Assembly (NCBI GenBank): GCA_965655865.1
Contig: CBFHJJ010000001.1
Coordinates: forward strand, 62,001 to 126,000
DNA: 64,000 nt
Origin: MAG-121220-bin8 sp965655865
GTDB taxonomy: Bacteria; Bacteroidota; Bacteroidia; Flavobacteriales; Flavobacteriaceae
Direction: 5' to 3'
A program made the position numbers and the translations under genes. Under the pieces are notes generated by a model that was given only the letters and a program-made list of their open reading frames with translations, did no database searches and had not been told where the DNA came from. Below, piece by piece: positions 44,840-56,200 of the stretch. The stretch's first letter is position 1. Every line of letters starts with the position of its first letter.

Positions 44840-47800
44840 TGGCGAAAAGAAAAGTTCCAAGTCAAGCGGCAAGTGGAAGGGAAACCTTTAATGATAACTT
44901 GGTCGGTAACCAAATTACCGATGGTACAAGTCAGCTGACCTCTGCGAACTTTGCATTGGATAAAAACATACCTCAAAGAGATAGAAAGTCATTTCAATCA
45001 AAACCATTTTCCGAGTTTCTAACATTTGAAGATATCAAAGAAGAGGAACCAATCGAGAATGATGTTTCTACAACTACAACCGAAAGAAGAAAAGAAAAAG
45101 TAAGTTTTAGAAATTCTAAAGAGGATGGAGGTAAATCATTATTTGGTTCATTAAAACAAAGATTACAGGTATCAGTATCAAGAATTATTGGTAAGTTCCC
45201 TGCAGGGTTCTATGTTGATAAAGAGACACCTGTTGCATCTACAGTATTCACGGCATTAAACTCAGTATATAATAAAAAGACTAACGTCACTTCATTTCAG
45301 ATTGAAAAAAGTAAAGTATTCAATCCGTTAGATATTATTCTTGATAAACCAAAGAGTAATACAATACCTGAAACTAAAAACATTATAAAGAGTTTTTATG
45401 ATTCTTTTAAAAGGTACGATTTAGAAATTGATTCTATTTCATATGGGATTATAAGTTATACTGAGGTTAATAAAGATGGTTTAATTAGTTTAACAGTAAA
45501 AGGTGATCCTTTTGGTGGATTGGCAACGTATAGTGAAAGTTTCTTAATTAGACCTAACAATAATGTCGTTGAGGAATTTTTTGAGGGATTAGATGATTTA
45601 GAATCGATACTATTAAATCGTGAATCAAAAGTAAAATATACCGCAAAGTTTAGGGCGCCTGAAGATAGTTCAGATGGTTCAAAAACAGAATTAAAAACTA
45701 ATCAAATCTCGTGGCCATTATATAGAGATAAATGGAATTTAAAGATATCGGGAAGTGCATATATAAGTTATGTTGAAGAGTTAAGTACACTCGGTGAACG
45801 AATTGACAACTATAAATCAAATGTGGTTTCAAGATTTTTAACAACCGCATCTTTATATGAATTCGATACTGAGGACAGAAGAATGGACTCTGCGACTCAA
45901 TTACTTGGTCATAGTTTTGATAAGGTTAAAAAGTTTATTGATAACATAGCTTACATGAGAAATGTGAGTTACGATCGTATTAATAACTTACCTGATGTAC
46001 TTCTAAAGAATTTATCTAACACTCTTGGTTTAGATACTCTTAATTTATTTGACGAAAAGAATTTACAAGATTCACTTTATACAAGAGTTGAGAGTCAGTA
46101 CGACGGTATTGGTGTTGGTATGAATATGGTGGAAGCGGAGACTGAATTTTATAGAAGACTCCTTGTCAACCTTGCACACATTTATAAATCAAAAGGTACG
46201 AGAAAGGCTATCGAATTCTTCCTAAGATTTATCGGGGCACCTGAACCACTAATTAATATTAACGAATATGTTTACCGTTATGATCAAGTAAAAAAGACTA
46301 CGAGTGATATTGACAGTGATGTTTACGATCTTATTCAAGGGGATAAAACATTTAAAGTCGCTTCATTATCAACAACAGGTTTTAGTTATAATAGTGTAAC
46401 TACAACAGGAACCACACTTTACAATGATGAAGAATATCCCGTTAACCTTAGGGCGGATAGAGCACAATATGGTGATATAAAGGGTATTGAGAGTGAAAAT
46501 CAAGACACTTTTTTCCAAAAAGGTGCTGGTTGGTATGAAATTACATTAGAACACAGGTCATCAACTGAATTGGATTCGGATAGATCCGATTTAACTTCTA
46601 ACCCTAAAGTTATAAAAACAAAAAATAAAGATTTCACCTATGGTGAGGATTATTTTGACTTATATAGACAGTTTTCGGGGTTAGATTATGGTTATGAACT
46701 ACACAATAAGGTTGATAACGATAAGACTGAGGTTTTAGAGGATGAAGATTCAAGAACACTTAATAGAAAAAACATCCAAATATATCTTTCATCGTCACAA
46801 GGTATTGACAATGATATATATAGACAAAGTAGAGAACTAAAAGTTACTTTTGGTCGTGCATCATTAGAACCACAGACAGGTTTCACCTTTGCTGAGTACA
46901 CAGAACACGTTTTAAACGAACAAATACGTAACACACATATAATTCGGTATAAAAAGAATTATATACAGTTAGAGGACATATATGAAGGTTACCTATCAAA
47001 AGTAACTAACCCATATAGTCTACCAACGGTTAGTGAATTCATAAACCGAATGAGTCCTTATTGGACACAAGTGATTGAACAATTTGTTCCAGCTACAACA
47101 TTGTGGACTGGTGGTAATATCATTGAAAATGGTAGAATTGGTAGGTCTAAATTTGAATATGAAAAACCATGTTTACCTAACGAATTTACACAAAACTTAT
47201 TTCCTGATTTTGAAGATGTAATTGAGGAAGATTTAGAGACTATTTTAGGTGACCACGATAATTTTAGAGGACTAACGGTTGTTAGTGGTGTAACATACAC
47301 ACTTCATATAGATTTCAATGGTTTAACGTTTACTGGTGATACCGATATCGTTGTTAGTGGTGAAACACAAACAGTTTCGGGGTCAACATGTGATCAAATT
47401 ATTACTAACCACAATCATGCGGGTTTATTTGATCCATACGAAATAACATCAGAATGCACTGACATTGAAAATGTCTACTTTGATAATAATAATTGTGCAC
47501 AAACGGTTGAGTTTCTTGAATTTTCAGGAATAACAACGTTATCTCAAGAATCAATAACGAGTGGAGGTACTAAATTTGATAAATCGGTACACTTACCCCT
47601 ATTATGTGATTTTAAATGTTATTTAGAACCTCAATTAGAAATTTTAGAATGTCTTTGGATTGATGAAATAAAAGATATTATTGATAATCAAATCAATAAG
47701 ACATATTACAAAAGAACGAAATACGATGGTATTGGTGGTATAATAAATAACCATGCTGGATGGGAAGAATTTAAAGTAAGTGATAATAGTTCAATACTTA

Positions 47801-50800
47801 CATCATTTACTAATGAACTTAGTGATACGACTAATGATGTTAATGGTATTTCAAAATCGACTGAAACGTATGATTATGAATTTGCACCTTTGTTAGACTA
47901 TAGAATCTTTACAGATACAGACGGTATTCGAAAAATTGCAATTGTACCTTATGTTTATAACATACAACTATATACGTCAACAACTGGATCGAACAGAACG
48001 CAGGAAACTAATTTCATTGCCGTTGATTTCGATTGTTTAGATCCGAGTACGTTTGATTTTTATTTCGATTCGGTTTACTTAACAGGTACCACTAAGTGTG
48101 ATCCTAAAGTTAAGGTTTACGGTGATGGTACAATGTACACACTACCTGAAGACCCTGATGAGTGTGTGTTGGTTTCAGATGTTTATTTTGAGGTTTCTGG
48201 TATAACATTCGGAAATGAGGATACTGTTGACGATGGAGACCCATGTACAACATGTCCCCCATATAATACGGATTGGCCCGTTAACATATTCATTAATTGT
48301 CTTGGTGATTATAATGAGGGTATTTCAGAACCACCATCTTATACAGTTAATCATGTATCGGGTTGTACGTTCGTTGTAAATGACGTTAGAGAACACGATA
48401 TTATTGATATATCAATTACAGATGCTGCGAATTGTGATCAAAAAGTGAGAATAGAGGGTCTACAACAAAAATTAGAATGGGATCCGATTAATGAAGATAT
48501 TACAGAACCAAAAAGTCATTACATTGAATATTCGGTAGAATCTTATTTACCTGGTGAAAATCCTGACAATGGTGACCTTGCAATAGAAGTACAAAGTGGT
48601 TTAACATATTGTGACAACTATATTGGGTATACCATACAACCTAAAGTACAATATCGTCCAACGTTTGATTACGGTATAAAACAAGATAGTTACGTTTTAG
48701 AAATAACAAATAATTTAGTAAACATAACATCATCAACCAAGTGGCAGGATATACAGACGTTGATTAACAATGGTGATATCATACAAACAAAGGCACAAGA
48801 TGTTAGAGACGGTGATAGATTACTTTCGGGTGAATATCTAACATGTCCATTTAGTTCCGAAGACTTTAGAGACTCTGTATTAAACGGATTTTCTTTCGGT
48901 CAGAACTACGCGGAGGTTACCGTAGATAACATTGATTGTTTAGGTACAATTAAGATGAACGTTATTAATGAACGTTTTAAAATTTTACCAAACACAAAGG
49001 TAAGGGTTTTAACTAAAGTAAGTGGTCAGTGGGAGTTCACTGAAAAGTATCCCGAAGATTTATTTGTAAGACCATTAGAACAAGGTGTTGACCCATGTTG
49101 TACTTACGATAAGGATTACTTTATAAAGGGTGACTATCTTATAAATGAATTAGGGTTTCCTATTGAAATCACAAGTTTAGATTTGGATTATTGTGAACGT
49201 GAATTGTTTTATCATTTAACAGTTACACAAGATTCTAATGTACAATACCCACAGGTCATATTATATAATGGTGATGACGAGGATTGTATTTTACTCCATT
49301 ACCCACAGAACACATTTGAAGACTTATCATTAAGTGCACAACAATACTTCCAAGACCAATTGGATTGTGCTGTGATACCATCCATTGAGGACTTAAATCG
49401 ACCAATATACGATATTGATTGTCTTCTTTTACCAACACCAGTTCCAACTGCAACACCTAACCCAACCCCACTTCCAAGTGCGTCACCATCACCAAGTAGT
49501 ACCCCTATCCCAACAGTACTTCCAACTGAAACACCTAACCCGACCGCAACTCCTAACCCGAGTGCAACACCAGAACCAAGTTCTACACCTAACCCATCAC
49601 CAACTCCTGCACCAAGTTCTACACCTAACCCAAGTTCAACACCAGAACCAACCGCAACTCCTAACCCGAGTGCAACACCAGAACCAAGTAGTACTGCTGA
49701 ACCAACTCCTACACCATCACTAAGTTCGACTCCTAATCCGAGTGCGACACCAGAACCAAGTAGTACTCCTAACCCGACCGCAACTCCTAACCCGAGTGCA
49801 ACACCAGAACCAAGCCCTACACCGAGCCCAAGTTCAACACCAGAACCAAGTAGTACACCTAATCCAACGGCAACTCCTAACCCATCACCAACTCCTGCAC
49901 CAAGTTCTACACCTAATCCGAGTGCTACACCTGAACCAAGTTCTACACCTAATCCGAGTGCGACACCAGAACCAACAGCTACACCAAATTGTGATTTCGA
50001 TGTGGATATTGATATCGCAACACCAACCCCAACACCGAGTCTAAGTTCAACACCTGAACCAACTCCGAATTGTGATTTCGATGTGGATATAGACATTGCA
50101 ACACCAACACCAGAACCATCACCAGAACCAACACCTGAACCAACTGCGAACTGTGACTTTGATATTGATATTAATATTGCAACTCCAACTCCTGAACCAA
50201 GTGCGAGTCCAACACCAGGACCTACATCAGAACCAACTCCAACACCATCAATAACAGCAAATTGTGATTTCGATGTGGATATTGATATCGCAACTCCAAC
50301 CCCAACACCAGAACCAAGTAGTACACCAGAACCAAGTCCAACCCCATCAGTTACTGCGAATTGTGATTTCGACATTGATGTTAATATTGCAACACCAACA
50401 CCACAACCAAGTGCGAGTCCAACACCATCCCCATCACCAAGTTCGACTCCTAAACCGAGTCCAACACCATCAATAACAGCAAATTGTGATTTCGATGTGG
50501 ATATTGATATTGCGACTCCAACTCCTACACCAAATCCAAGTTCAACACCGAGTCCATCACCGAGTCCATCACCAACCGCAAATTGTGATTTCGACATTGA
50601 TGTTAATATTGCAACACCAACACCTGAACCAAGTGCGAGTCCTACACCGAGCCCAAGTCCGTCACCAAGTTTGTCGGCAACTCCTAACCCATCCCCATCA
50701 CCAAGTCCAAGTTCGACTCCTACCCCAAGTCCAAGTCCATCACCAACTGCGAATTGTGATTTTGATATTGATATTAATATTGCGACTCCAACTCCACAAC

Positions 50801-53253
50801 CAAGTGCAAGTCCTACACCGAGCCCAAGTCCGTCACCAAGTTTGTCGGCAACTCCTGATGCAACACCATCCCCATCACCGAGCCCATCCCCTTCTCCGTC
50901 ACCATCACCAAGTACAACAGCGAGTCCTACACCCACACCAAATTGTGATTTTGACGTAGATATTGATATTGCGACTCCAACTCCTACACCATCTCCGAGT
51001 GAGACACCAATACCGACAGCATTACCAACAGCAACTCCACCAGCAACACCTGATGCTACACAATACCCAACACCGAGCCCAAGTCCGTCACCATCACCTA
51101 CACCAACTATTAATTGTGATTTCGATGTTGACATTAGTATCGCAACTCCAACACCACAACCAAGCGCAAGTCCTACACCATCCCCATCACCGAGCCCAAG
51201 TCCATCACCAAGTGTGACGGCAAGTCCTACACCATCACCGAGCCCAAGCCCTTCACCAAGCCCAAGTCCATCACCGAGTCCTTCTCCATCTCCAACACCG
51301 AATTGTGATTTCGATGTGGATATTGATATTGCGACTCCAACTCCTACACCAAGTCCAAGTTCAACACCAGAACCAACATCATCACCAACTCCGTCACCAT
51401 CCCCATCACCGAGTACAACGGCGAGTCCTACACCATCACCAAGCCCAAGCCCAAGTCCATCGGCAACTCCGAATTGTGACTTTGATATTGATATAGACAT
51501 TGCAACTCCAACTCCTACACCAAGTCCAAGTTCAACACCAGAACCAAGTGCGAGTCCTACACCATCACCGAGTCCATCTCCGTCTCCGACGTTTAGTGCG
51601 ACTCCAAGACCAACTGCGTCACCAACTCCTACCCCAAGTCCAAGTTCAACACCGAGTCCTTCTCCGTCACCGAGTCCATCTCCAACACCGAATTGTGACT
51701 TTGATGTGGATATTGATATTGCAACACCAACCCCAACACCAAGCCCAAGTTCAACACCACCTGCAACTCCTAACCCTACACCATCACCGAGTCCATCTCC
51801 GTCTCCGACGTTTAGTGCGACTCCAAGACCAACTGCATTACCAACCCCAACACCAAGTCCAAGTGTGACGGCAAGTCCTACACCATCACCATCTCCAAGT
51901 CCTACAATCAACTGTGACTTTGATATTGATATTAATATTGCAACACCTACACCTACACCGAGCCCAAGTTCAACACCTAACCCTACACCGAGCCCAAGTC
52001 CATCACCGACACTTAGTGCGACTCCGAGACCAACTGCAACTCCGACACCGAGTCCTTCTCCGTCACCGAGTCCATCACCAAGTCCATCACCGAGTCCATC
52101 ACCAAGTCCGAGTCCATCTCCGTCACCATCTCCAACGATAAATTGTGACTTTGATGTTGATATCATTACTGGTGACTATCCAATAGATTGTCCAACAGAA
52201 TGTACTACGGAAATACCTCAAAGTTTATATGTCACAACTGATATATCGAAAAGTGGTCCAACAATAAATGACTTAGGTGGTTACTGTACGGAAACACAAG
52301 GAGTTTCTAAGACAGGTAAAGAATGGTGGTATGACAATAATAATTGTGTTGTTTACGTGAAATCATATACAGATAGTAATGACACAAGTTGTGTTGGGGA
52401 ATATGTATCACCTGTCGGTATTCAAGTTAATAGTTTTGATCATAAAGATGGGACTTTAACACCTACATCAACTAATAAACTGTTTGATACGGGTATTAGA
52501 TATATTGATTCGGACAATGATCCGATTGTCATCGTAACAGAATGGAATAGTGTATTAAACAAATTAATTAATGTACACATTCTGTGTGATTGTAGTTTTG
52601 ATGGATCAGCAAACGAAGTAGCACCAATTAATGTTACAAGTGAAACTGAGATAAATATTTTCTTTGATAGTTCAGGTTCAATGAATTCAACCTTAAGTCC
52701 ACTTAATACAATGAGAAGTACTTTATTACAAAATTGTTTATTACCATTCTACAATAACGATGTTAATTTATATAACCAAAGAGTTACAATAACAAGTATG
52801 AATGATGAAAGAGCAATTAGATGGATTTCAACTCAACCGACAGAACCAACATATAATGTGGTGAATTTAGCATTCGCAGATGAAAGTAACGGAAACTACG
52901 AAGCTGAGGGACCATCAGTTAATGGTTGGACAAACGGTAGTACAATAGGTGATCAAGATATTGCACTTTTAAGAACTAATTTGAGTAATGCAAATAGTTC
53001 AACATCACATAGAGGAATAATATTCCAAGTGGACACCTTAAATCAAAACGGAAACGAAAGTTACCCACAATATCAAGCGTTTATGGATGCGTTGTTTAAC
53101 GGAACAGGTTATTACAGTGGAGTTGCAGGATTAAGTGATAAATCTGAAGTCAGTTGTGTTCAAGATACGGTTGCAGGAAGTACACCACAATATTATTTGG
53201 ATTTAATTGTAACGGCAATGAATAATTTGGGTTACACAATTTCAAGTTGTTAA
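44839..53253 (+). CDS. Giant tail fibre with Pro-rich stalk and C-terminal vWA domain
   Basis: A 2804-residue protein. Residues about 300-490 resemble the conserved part of phage tail and baseplate proteins (DYNxLPD-like NNLPDVLLKNLSNTLG, then HIYKSKGTRKAIEFFLRFIG). Residues about 490-1530 are beta-rich. Residues about 1531-2440 form a stalk of (T/S)P dipeptides broken by about 15 copies of an anchor resembling NCDFDVDIDIATPTP. The last 210 residues are a von Willebrand A-like domain with the MIDAS core FFDSSGSMNST. I infer an attached baseplate end, a long stalk and a metal-dependent adhesive tip. The vWA domain has a close paralogue in the gene at 59254. Confidence 0.8.
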   Translation: MAKRKVPSQAASGRETFNDNLVGNQITDGTSQLTSANFALDKNIPQRDRKSFQSKPFSEFLTFEDIKEEEPIENDVSTTTTERRKEKVSFRNSKEDGGKSLFGSLKQRLQVSVSRIIGKFPAGFYVDKETPVASTVFTALNSVYNKKTNVTSFQIEKSKVFNPLDIILDKPKSNTIPETKNIIKSFYDSFKRYDLEIDSISYGIISYTEVNKDGLISLTVKGDPFGGLATYSESFLIRPNNNVVEEFFEGLDDLESILLNRESKVKYTAKFRAPEDSSDGSKTELKTNQISWPLYRDKWNLKISGSAYISYVEELSTLGERIDNYKSNVVSRFLTTASLYEFDTEDRRMDSATQLLGHSFDKVKKFIDNIAYMRNVSYDRINNLPDVLLKNLSNTLGLDTLNLFDEKNLQDSLYTRVESQYDGIGVGMNMVEAETEFYRRLLVNLAHIYKSKGTRKAIEFFLRFIGAPEPLININEYVYRYDQVKKTTSDIDSDVYDLIQGDKTFKVASLSTTGFSYNSVTTTGTTLYNDEEYPVNLRADRAQYGDIKGIESENQDTFFQKGAGWYEITLEHRSSTELDSDRSDLTSNPKVIKTKNKDFTYGEDYFDLYRQFSGLDYGYELHNKVDNDKTEVLEDEDSRTLNRKNIQIYLSSSQGIDNDIYRQSRELKVTFGRASLEPQTGFTFAEYTEHVLNEQIRNTHIIRYKKNYIQLEDIYEGYLSKVTNPYSLPTVSEFINRMSPYWTQVIEQFVPATTLWTGGNIIENGRIGRSKFEYEKPCLPNEFTQNLFPDFEDVIEEDLETILGDHDNFRGLTVVSGVTYTLHIDFNGLTFTGDTDIVVSGETQTVSGSTCDQIITNHNHAGLFDPYEITSECTDIENVYFDNNNCAQTVEFLEFSGITTLSQESITSGGTKFDKSVHLPLLCDFKCYLEPQLEILECLWIDEIKDIIDNQINKTYYKRTKYDGIGGIINNHAGWEEFKVSDNSSILTSFTNELSDTTNDVNGISKSTETYDYEFAPLLDYRIFTDTDGIRKIAIVPYVYNIQLYTSTTGSNRTQETNFIAVDFDCLDPSTFDFYFDSVYLTGTTKCDPKVKVYGDGTMYTLPEDPDECVLVSDVYFEVSGITFGNEDTVDDGDPCTTCPPYNTDWPVNIFINCLGDYNEGISEPPSYTVNHVSGCTFVVNDVREHDIIDISITDAANCDQKVRIEGLQQKLEWDPINEDITEPKSHYIEYSVESYLPGENPDNGDLAIEVQSGLTYCDNYIGYTIQPKVQYRPTFDYGIKQDSYVLEITNNLVNITSSTKWQDIQTLINNGDIIQTKAQDVRDGDRLLSGEYLTCPFSSEDFRDSVLNGFSFGQNYAEVTVDNIDCLGTIKMNVINERFKILPNTKVRVLTKVSGQWEFTEKYPEDLFVRPLEQGVDPCCTYDKDYFIKGDYLINELGFPIEITSLDLDYCERELFYHLTVTQDSNVQYPQVILYNGDDEDCILLHYPQNTFEDLSLSAQQYFQDQLDCAVIPSIEDLNRPIYDIDCLLLPTPVPTATPNPTPLPSASPSPSSTPIPTVLPTETPNPTATPNPSATPEPSSTPNPSPTPAPSSTPNPSSTPEPTATPNPSATPEPSSTAEPTPTPSLSSTPNPSATPEPSSTPNPTATPNPSATPEPSPTPSPSSTPEPSSTPNPTATPNPSPTPAPSSTPNPSATPEPSSTPNPSATPEPTATPNCDFDVDIDIATPTPTPSLSSTPEPTPNCDFDVDIDIATPTPEPSPEPTPEPTANCDFDIDINIATPTPEPSASPTPGPTSEPTPTPSITANCDFDVDIDIATPTPTPEPSSTPEPSPTPSVTANCDFDIDVNIATPTPQPSASPTPSPSPSSTPKPSPTPSITANCDFDVDIDIATPTPTPNPSSTPSPSPSPSPTANCDFDIDVNIATPTPEPSASPTPSPSPSPSLSATPNPSPSPSPSSTPTPSPSPSPTANCDFDIDINIATPTPQPSASPTPSPSPSPSLSATPDATPSPSPSPSPSPSPSPSTTASPTPTPNCDFDVDIDIATPTPTPSPSETPIPTALPTATPPATPDATQYPTPSPSPSPSPTPTINCDFDVDISIATPTPQPSASPTPSPSPSPSPSPSVTASPTPSPSPSPSPSPSPSPSPSPSPTPNCDFDVDIDIATPTPTPSPSSTPEPTSSPTPSPSPSPSTTASPTPSPSPSPSPSATPNCDFDIDIDIATPTPTPSPSSTPEPSASPTPSPSPSPSPTFSATPRPTASPTPTPSPSSTPSPSPSPSPSPTPNCDFDVDIDIATPTPTPSPSSTPPATPNPTPSPSPSPSPTFSATPRPTALPTPTPSPSVTASPTPSPSPSPTINCDFDIDINIATPTPTPSPSSTPNPTPSPSPSPTLSATPRPTATPTPSPSPSPSPSPSPSPSPSPSPSPSPSPSPTINCDFDVDIITGDYPIDCPTECTTEIPQSLYVTTDISKSGPTINDLGGYCTETQGVSKTGKEWWYDNNNCVVYVKSYTDSNDTSCVGEYVSPVGIQVNSFDHKDGTLTPTSTNKLFDTGIRYIDSDNDPIVIVTEWNSVLNKLINVHILCDCSFDGSANEVAPINVTSETEINIFFDSSGSMNSTLSPLNTMRSTLLQNCLLPFYNNDVNLYNQRVTITSMNDERAIRWISTQPTEPTYNVVNLAFADESNGNYEAEGPSVNGWTNGSTIGDQDIALLRTNLSNANSSTSHRGIIFQVDTLNQNGNESYPQYQAFMDALFNGTGYYSGVAGLSDKSEVSCVQDTVAGSTPQYYLDLIVTAMNNLGYTISSC
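49431..52166 (+). repeat. Tandem Pro-Thr/Ser repeat with NCDFDVDIDIA anchors
   Basis: About 2.7 kb inside the giant fibre gene. The first 550 bases are simple units of the type TPNPSATPEPSS; after that, about 15 copies of the anchor NCDFDVDIDIATPTP (variants DIDINIA, DIDVNIA) alternate with (S/T)P tracts of 12 to 60 residues. Anchors with T after ATPTP and anchors with EPSAS or QPSAS largely alternate in copies 3 to 8. The coding strand is C-rich and GC-richer than the surroundings. Long antisense open frames here are composition artefacts. Confidence 0.93.
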
Positions 53254-53298
53254 AAATAATGAGTACATAAAACAATATAAAAAGTATATATTTTAATA

Positions 53299-56200
53299 AT
53301 GGCAAGAATATTCAACATATTAATTAATTCGGGGACATCACATAGTCTCTATACGATATATTATGATCAAATAGATCCGTCAACTATTGCCACAAGAGTT
53401 AGTACTTCATTACCCGCGACTGGTGTTACATATAATGATTTAGTTAATGCACCTGGTGTACAGGTAGAATTACCTGATAACGTAGTTTCGGTGTTGTTAT
53501 ATAACGACTCATGTTTAATCGAGGACACCCTATTACTTCCAACCGCACTACCAACATCAACCCCTACACCAACCGCAAGCCCAAGTCCTACACCATCACC
53601 GAGTCCAAGCCCAAGTCCATCCCCATCACCAAGTAGTACTCCTAACCCAACACCCACACCTTCACCATCACCGAGCCCAAGTCCGTCTCCGTCACCGAGT
53701 CCATCACCAACCCCAACCCCAAATTGTGATTTTGACGTAGATGTTGATATCGCAACTCCGACACCCACTCCAAGTCCAAGTCCTACACCGAGCCCAAGTC
53801 CATCACCATCACCGAGCCCAAGTCCGTCTCCGTCACCAAGTCCGTCACCAAGTCCGAGTCCGTCTCCGACGTTTAGTGCGACTCCAAGACCGACGGCATT
53901 ACCAACTCCAACACCAAGTCCGTCACCATCACCAACAATTAATTGTGATTTTGATGTGGATGTAACAACAAACACATCACCAAGGATTAGACTACCAAAT
54001 TTTAGTCAAACAGAGAATACCGCAACAGGCACTACCATTGGTAGTTTAGTTGCTGACGACACTGAGGGTGGAACTATTACATGGGATTTTACAGATACAA
54101 CGAATTACCCCGACAATAATTCATTTACATTAACTAATGAAGTTTTATCTAACGCACAAGTTTTTAATCACGAAGTAAAAAGTTTATACACTTTATATGT
54201 TAAAGCAACTGACGAAGGTGGTTTATATGGAACAAGAGAAGTTGAGGTTGATATTGTAGATGTTAACGAAACACCATATGGTTTAACTTTAAGTAATGAT
54301 TCACAAAGAGAAAACACACCAACGGGGACAACAATTGGTATTTTTTCAGGGTTAGATGTTGACATTAACGAAACATTTACATACGCACTAACGGGTAGTG
54401 GTAACAATAACTCGTCATTCGTCTTATCAACTTCTGGTGTACTCAAAAACGCGATTGTCTTTAATTATGAGGCTAAAAACTCTTATAGTATTGAAGTGAC
54501 GGTTACGGATAGTGGTAATAACACTTATACGGATACATTTACAATTTCAGTACTTGATGTTAATGAATCACCAACAAATTTATCCTTATCTAATTCATCT
54601 ATTGATGAGAATGTGGCAACAGGGACCACTGTGGGGACATTATCAACTACAGACCCTGACGCAGGAAATACATTCACATATACATTAGTAATTGGTGCGG
54701 GTGATAACAACAACGGTTCGTTCTATATAGACGGAACAACCTTAAAAAGTAAAGAAGTTTTTGATTATGAAACCAAGAATTCATACACAATAAGAGTAAG
54801 AACAACAGACCAAGGTGGATTATGGTATGAAAAGAAAATAACGATATCAATTACAAATATTAGTGTTTCAGGAACTGCGGATGTAACCAATATTACATGT
54901 AACAATCTAACGAATGGTAGTATTAAGGTTACCTCAACTACGGGAGGTGATTCACCATACACATATTCAATTAACGGTACCAATTACCAAACATCAACGA
55001 CATTTTCAAATCTCGACTCAGGAACCTACACAATTTATATAAAAGACGACAATGGTGAAATAGGTACTATACTCAAAACAGTTACAAAACCATCCGCAAT
55101 AACAATATCCGACACCCATACAGACCCAACATGTGATGGTGATTCTGATGGTACAATTACTTTCACCGTTGGTGGAGGAACAGGAACCAAAACATATACG
55201 TTAAATGGTGTGGTGATTACTAATCTTTCTCAAACAGGGTTGGATGAACGTAACTACAATTTAGTTGTAACTGATGAAAATGGATGTACAAATTCAAGAA
55301 CAGTAGTACTAACTAAGTCATCGATAACCTTAACAAGATCCACAAGAAATACAATGTGTAATGGACTTAGTTCGGGTGAAATTACAATAAGTCAAATTGG
55401 TGGTGGTAATGGAGGTCCGTATAAGATAAAATTTGAAGATGGAGAATTTGAAGATGACATCGGTAGTAATCGTACAATAAGTAATTTATCTGCGGGTACA
55501 TATACAATAACAATACAAGATAGTCGTCGATGTGAGAAAGAATTTTCAACAACAATAACAGAACCAACTCAAGTGTCGTTTACATCAACACATACTGACC
55601 CAACATGTTGGGACGGTTCGGATGGTGGAATAGTTATAACGGCAACGGGAGGTAATTCACCATATGAATACAAACTAAATAATCAGTGGTATCCTTCAGG
55701 GAACTTCACAGGGTTAACAACTGGAAATTATACATTAGACGTTAGAGATGTTAATTTATGTCAAACAACAGGATCAAGTAGTTTAACGTTATTAAAATCA
55801 GCGCCTATAGTAACGTGGTCATTTACAAATGTCACATGTAATGGGGCTAATGATGGTACTATATCGGTGGCAAACCCATCTGGCGGAAACGGTGGAACAT
55901 ATCAGGTAAAACTTAATAAATTAGGTACCTATGTAGACCTACCAAACAATGCTGGACAACTCTATTCGTCATTAGCACCTGGTACATATACCATATACAT
56001 TAAAGATGGTGAGGGTTGTATAAAAACATACACACAAACCATAACACAAAATGCAGTGGTAGGTATATCAGTTTCAAACACAATGCCGACATGTAGATTT
56101 GATAGTGACGGTCAAATTGTTGTTACAGGTAGTGGTGGGACCGGATCTTACACTTACAGTAAAGACGGCACTAATTATCAATCATCCAACACGTTTTCAA

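Noticed and set aside
49299..52166. A 955-codon open frame on the minus strand
   Set aside because: It is the antisense of the Pro-rich stalk; its Gly/Leu/Val/Asp repeats follow from the codons of the real gene, and there is no start context or domain.
49431..52166. Regular repeats as a CRISPR array
   Set aside because: Units are in one reading frame, vary in length by multiples of three and have no unique spacers; they are protein repeats.
53367..53975. A 202-codon open frame on the minus strand
   Set aside because: Also antisense to a (S/T)P stalk, with the same artificial composition.
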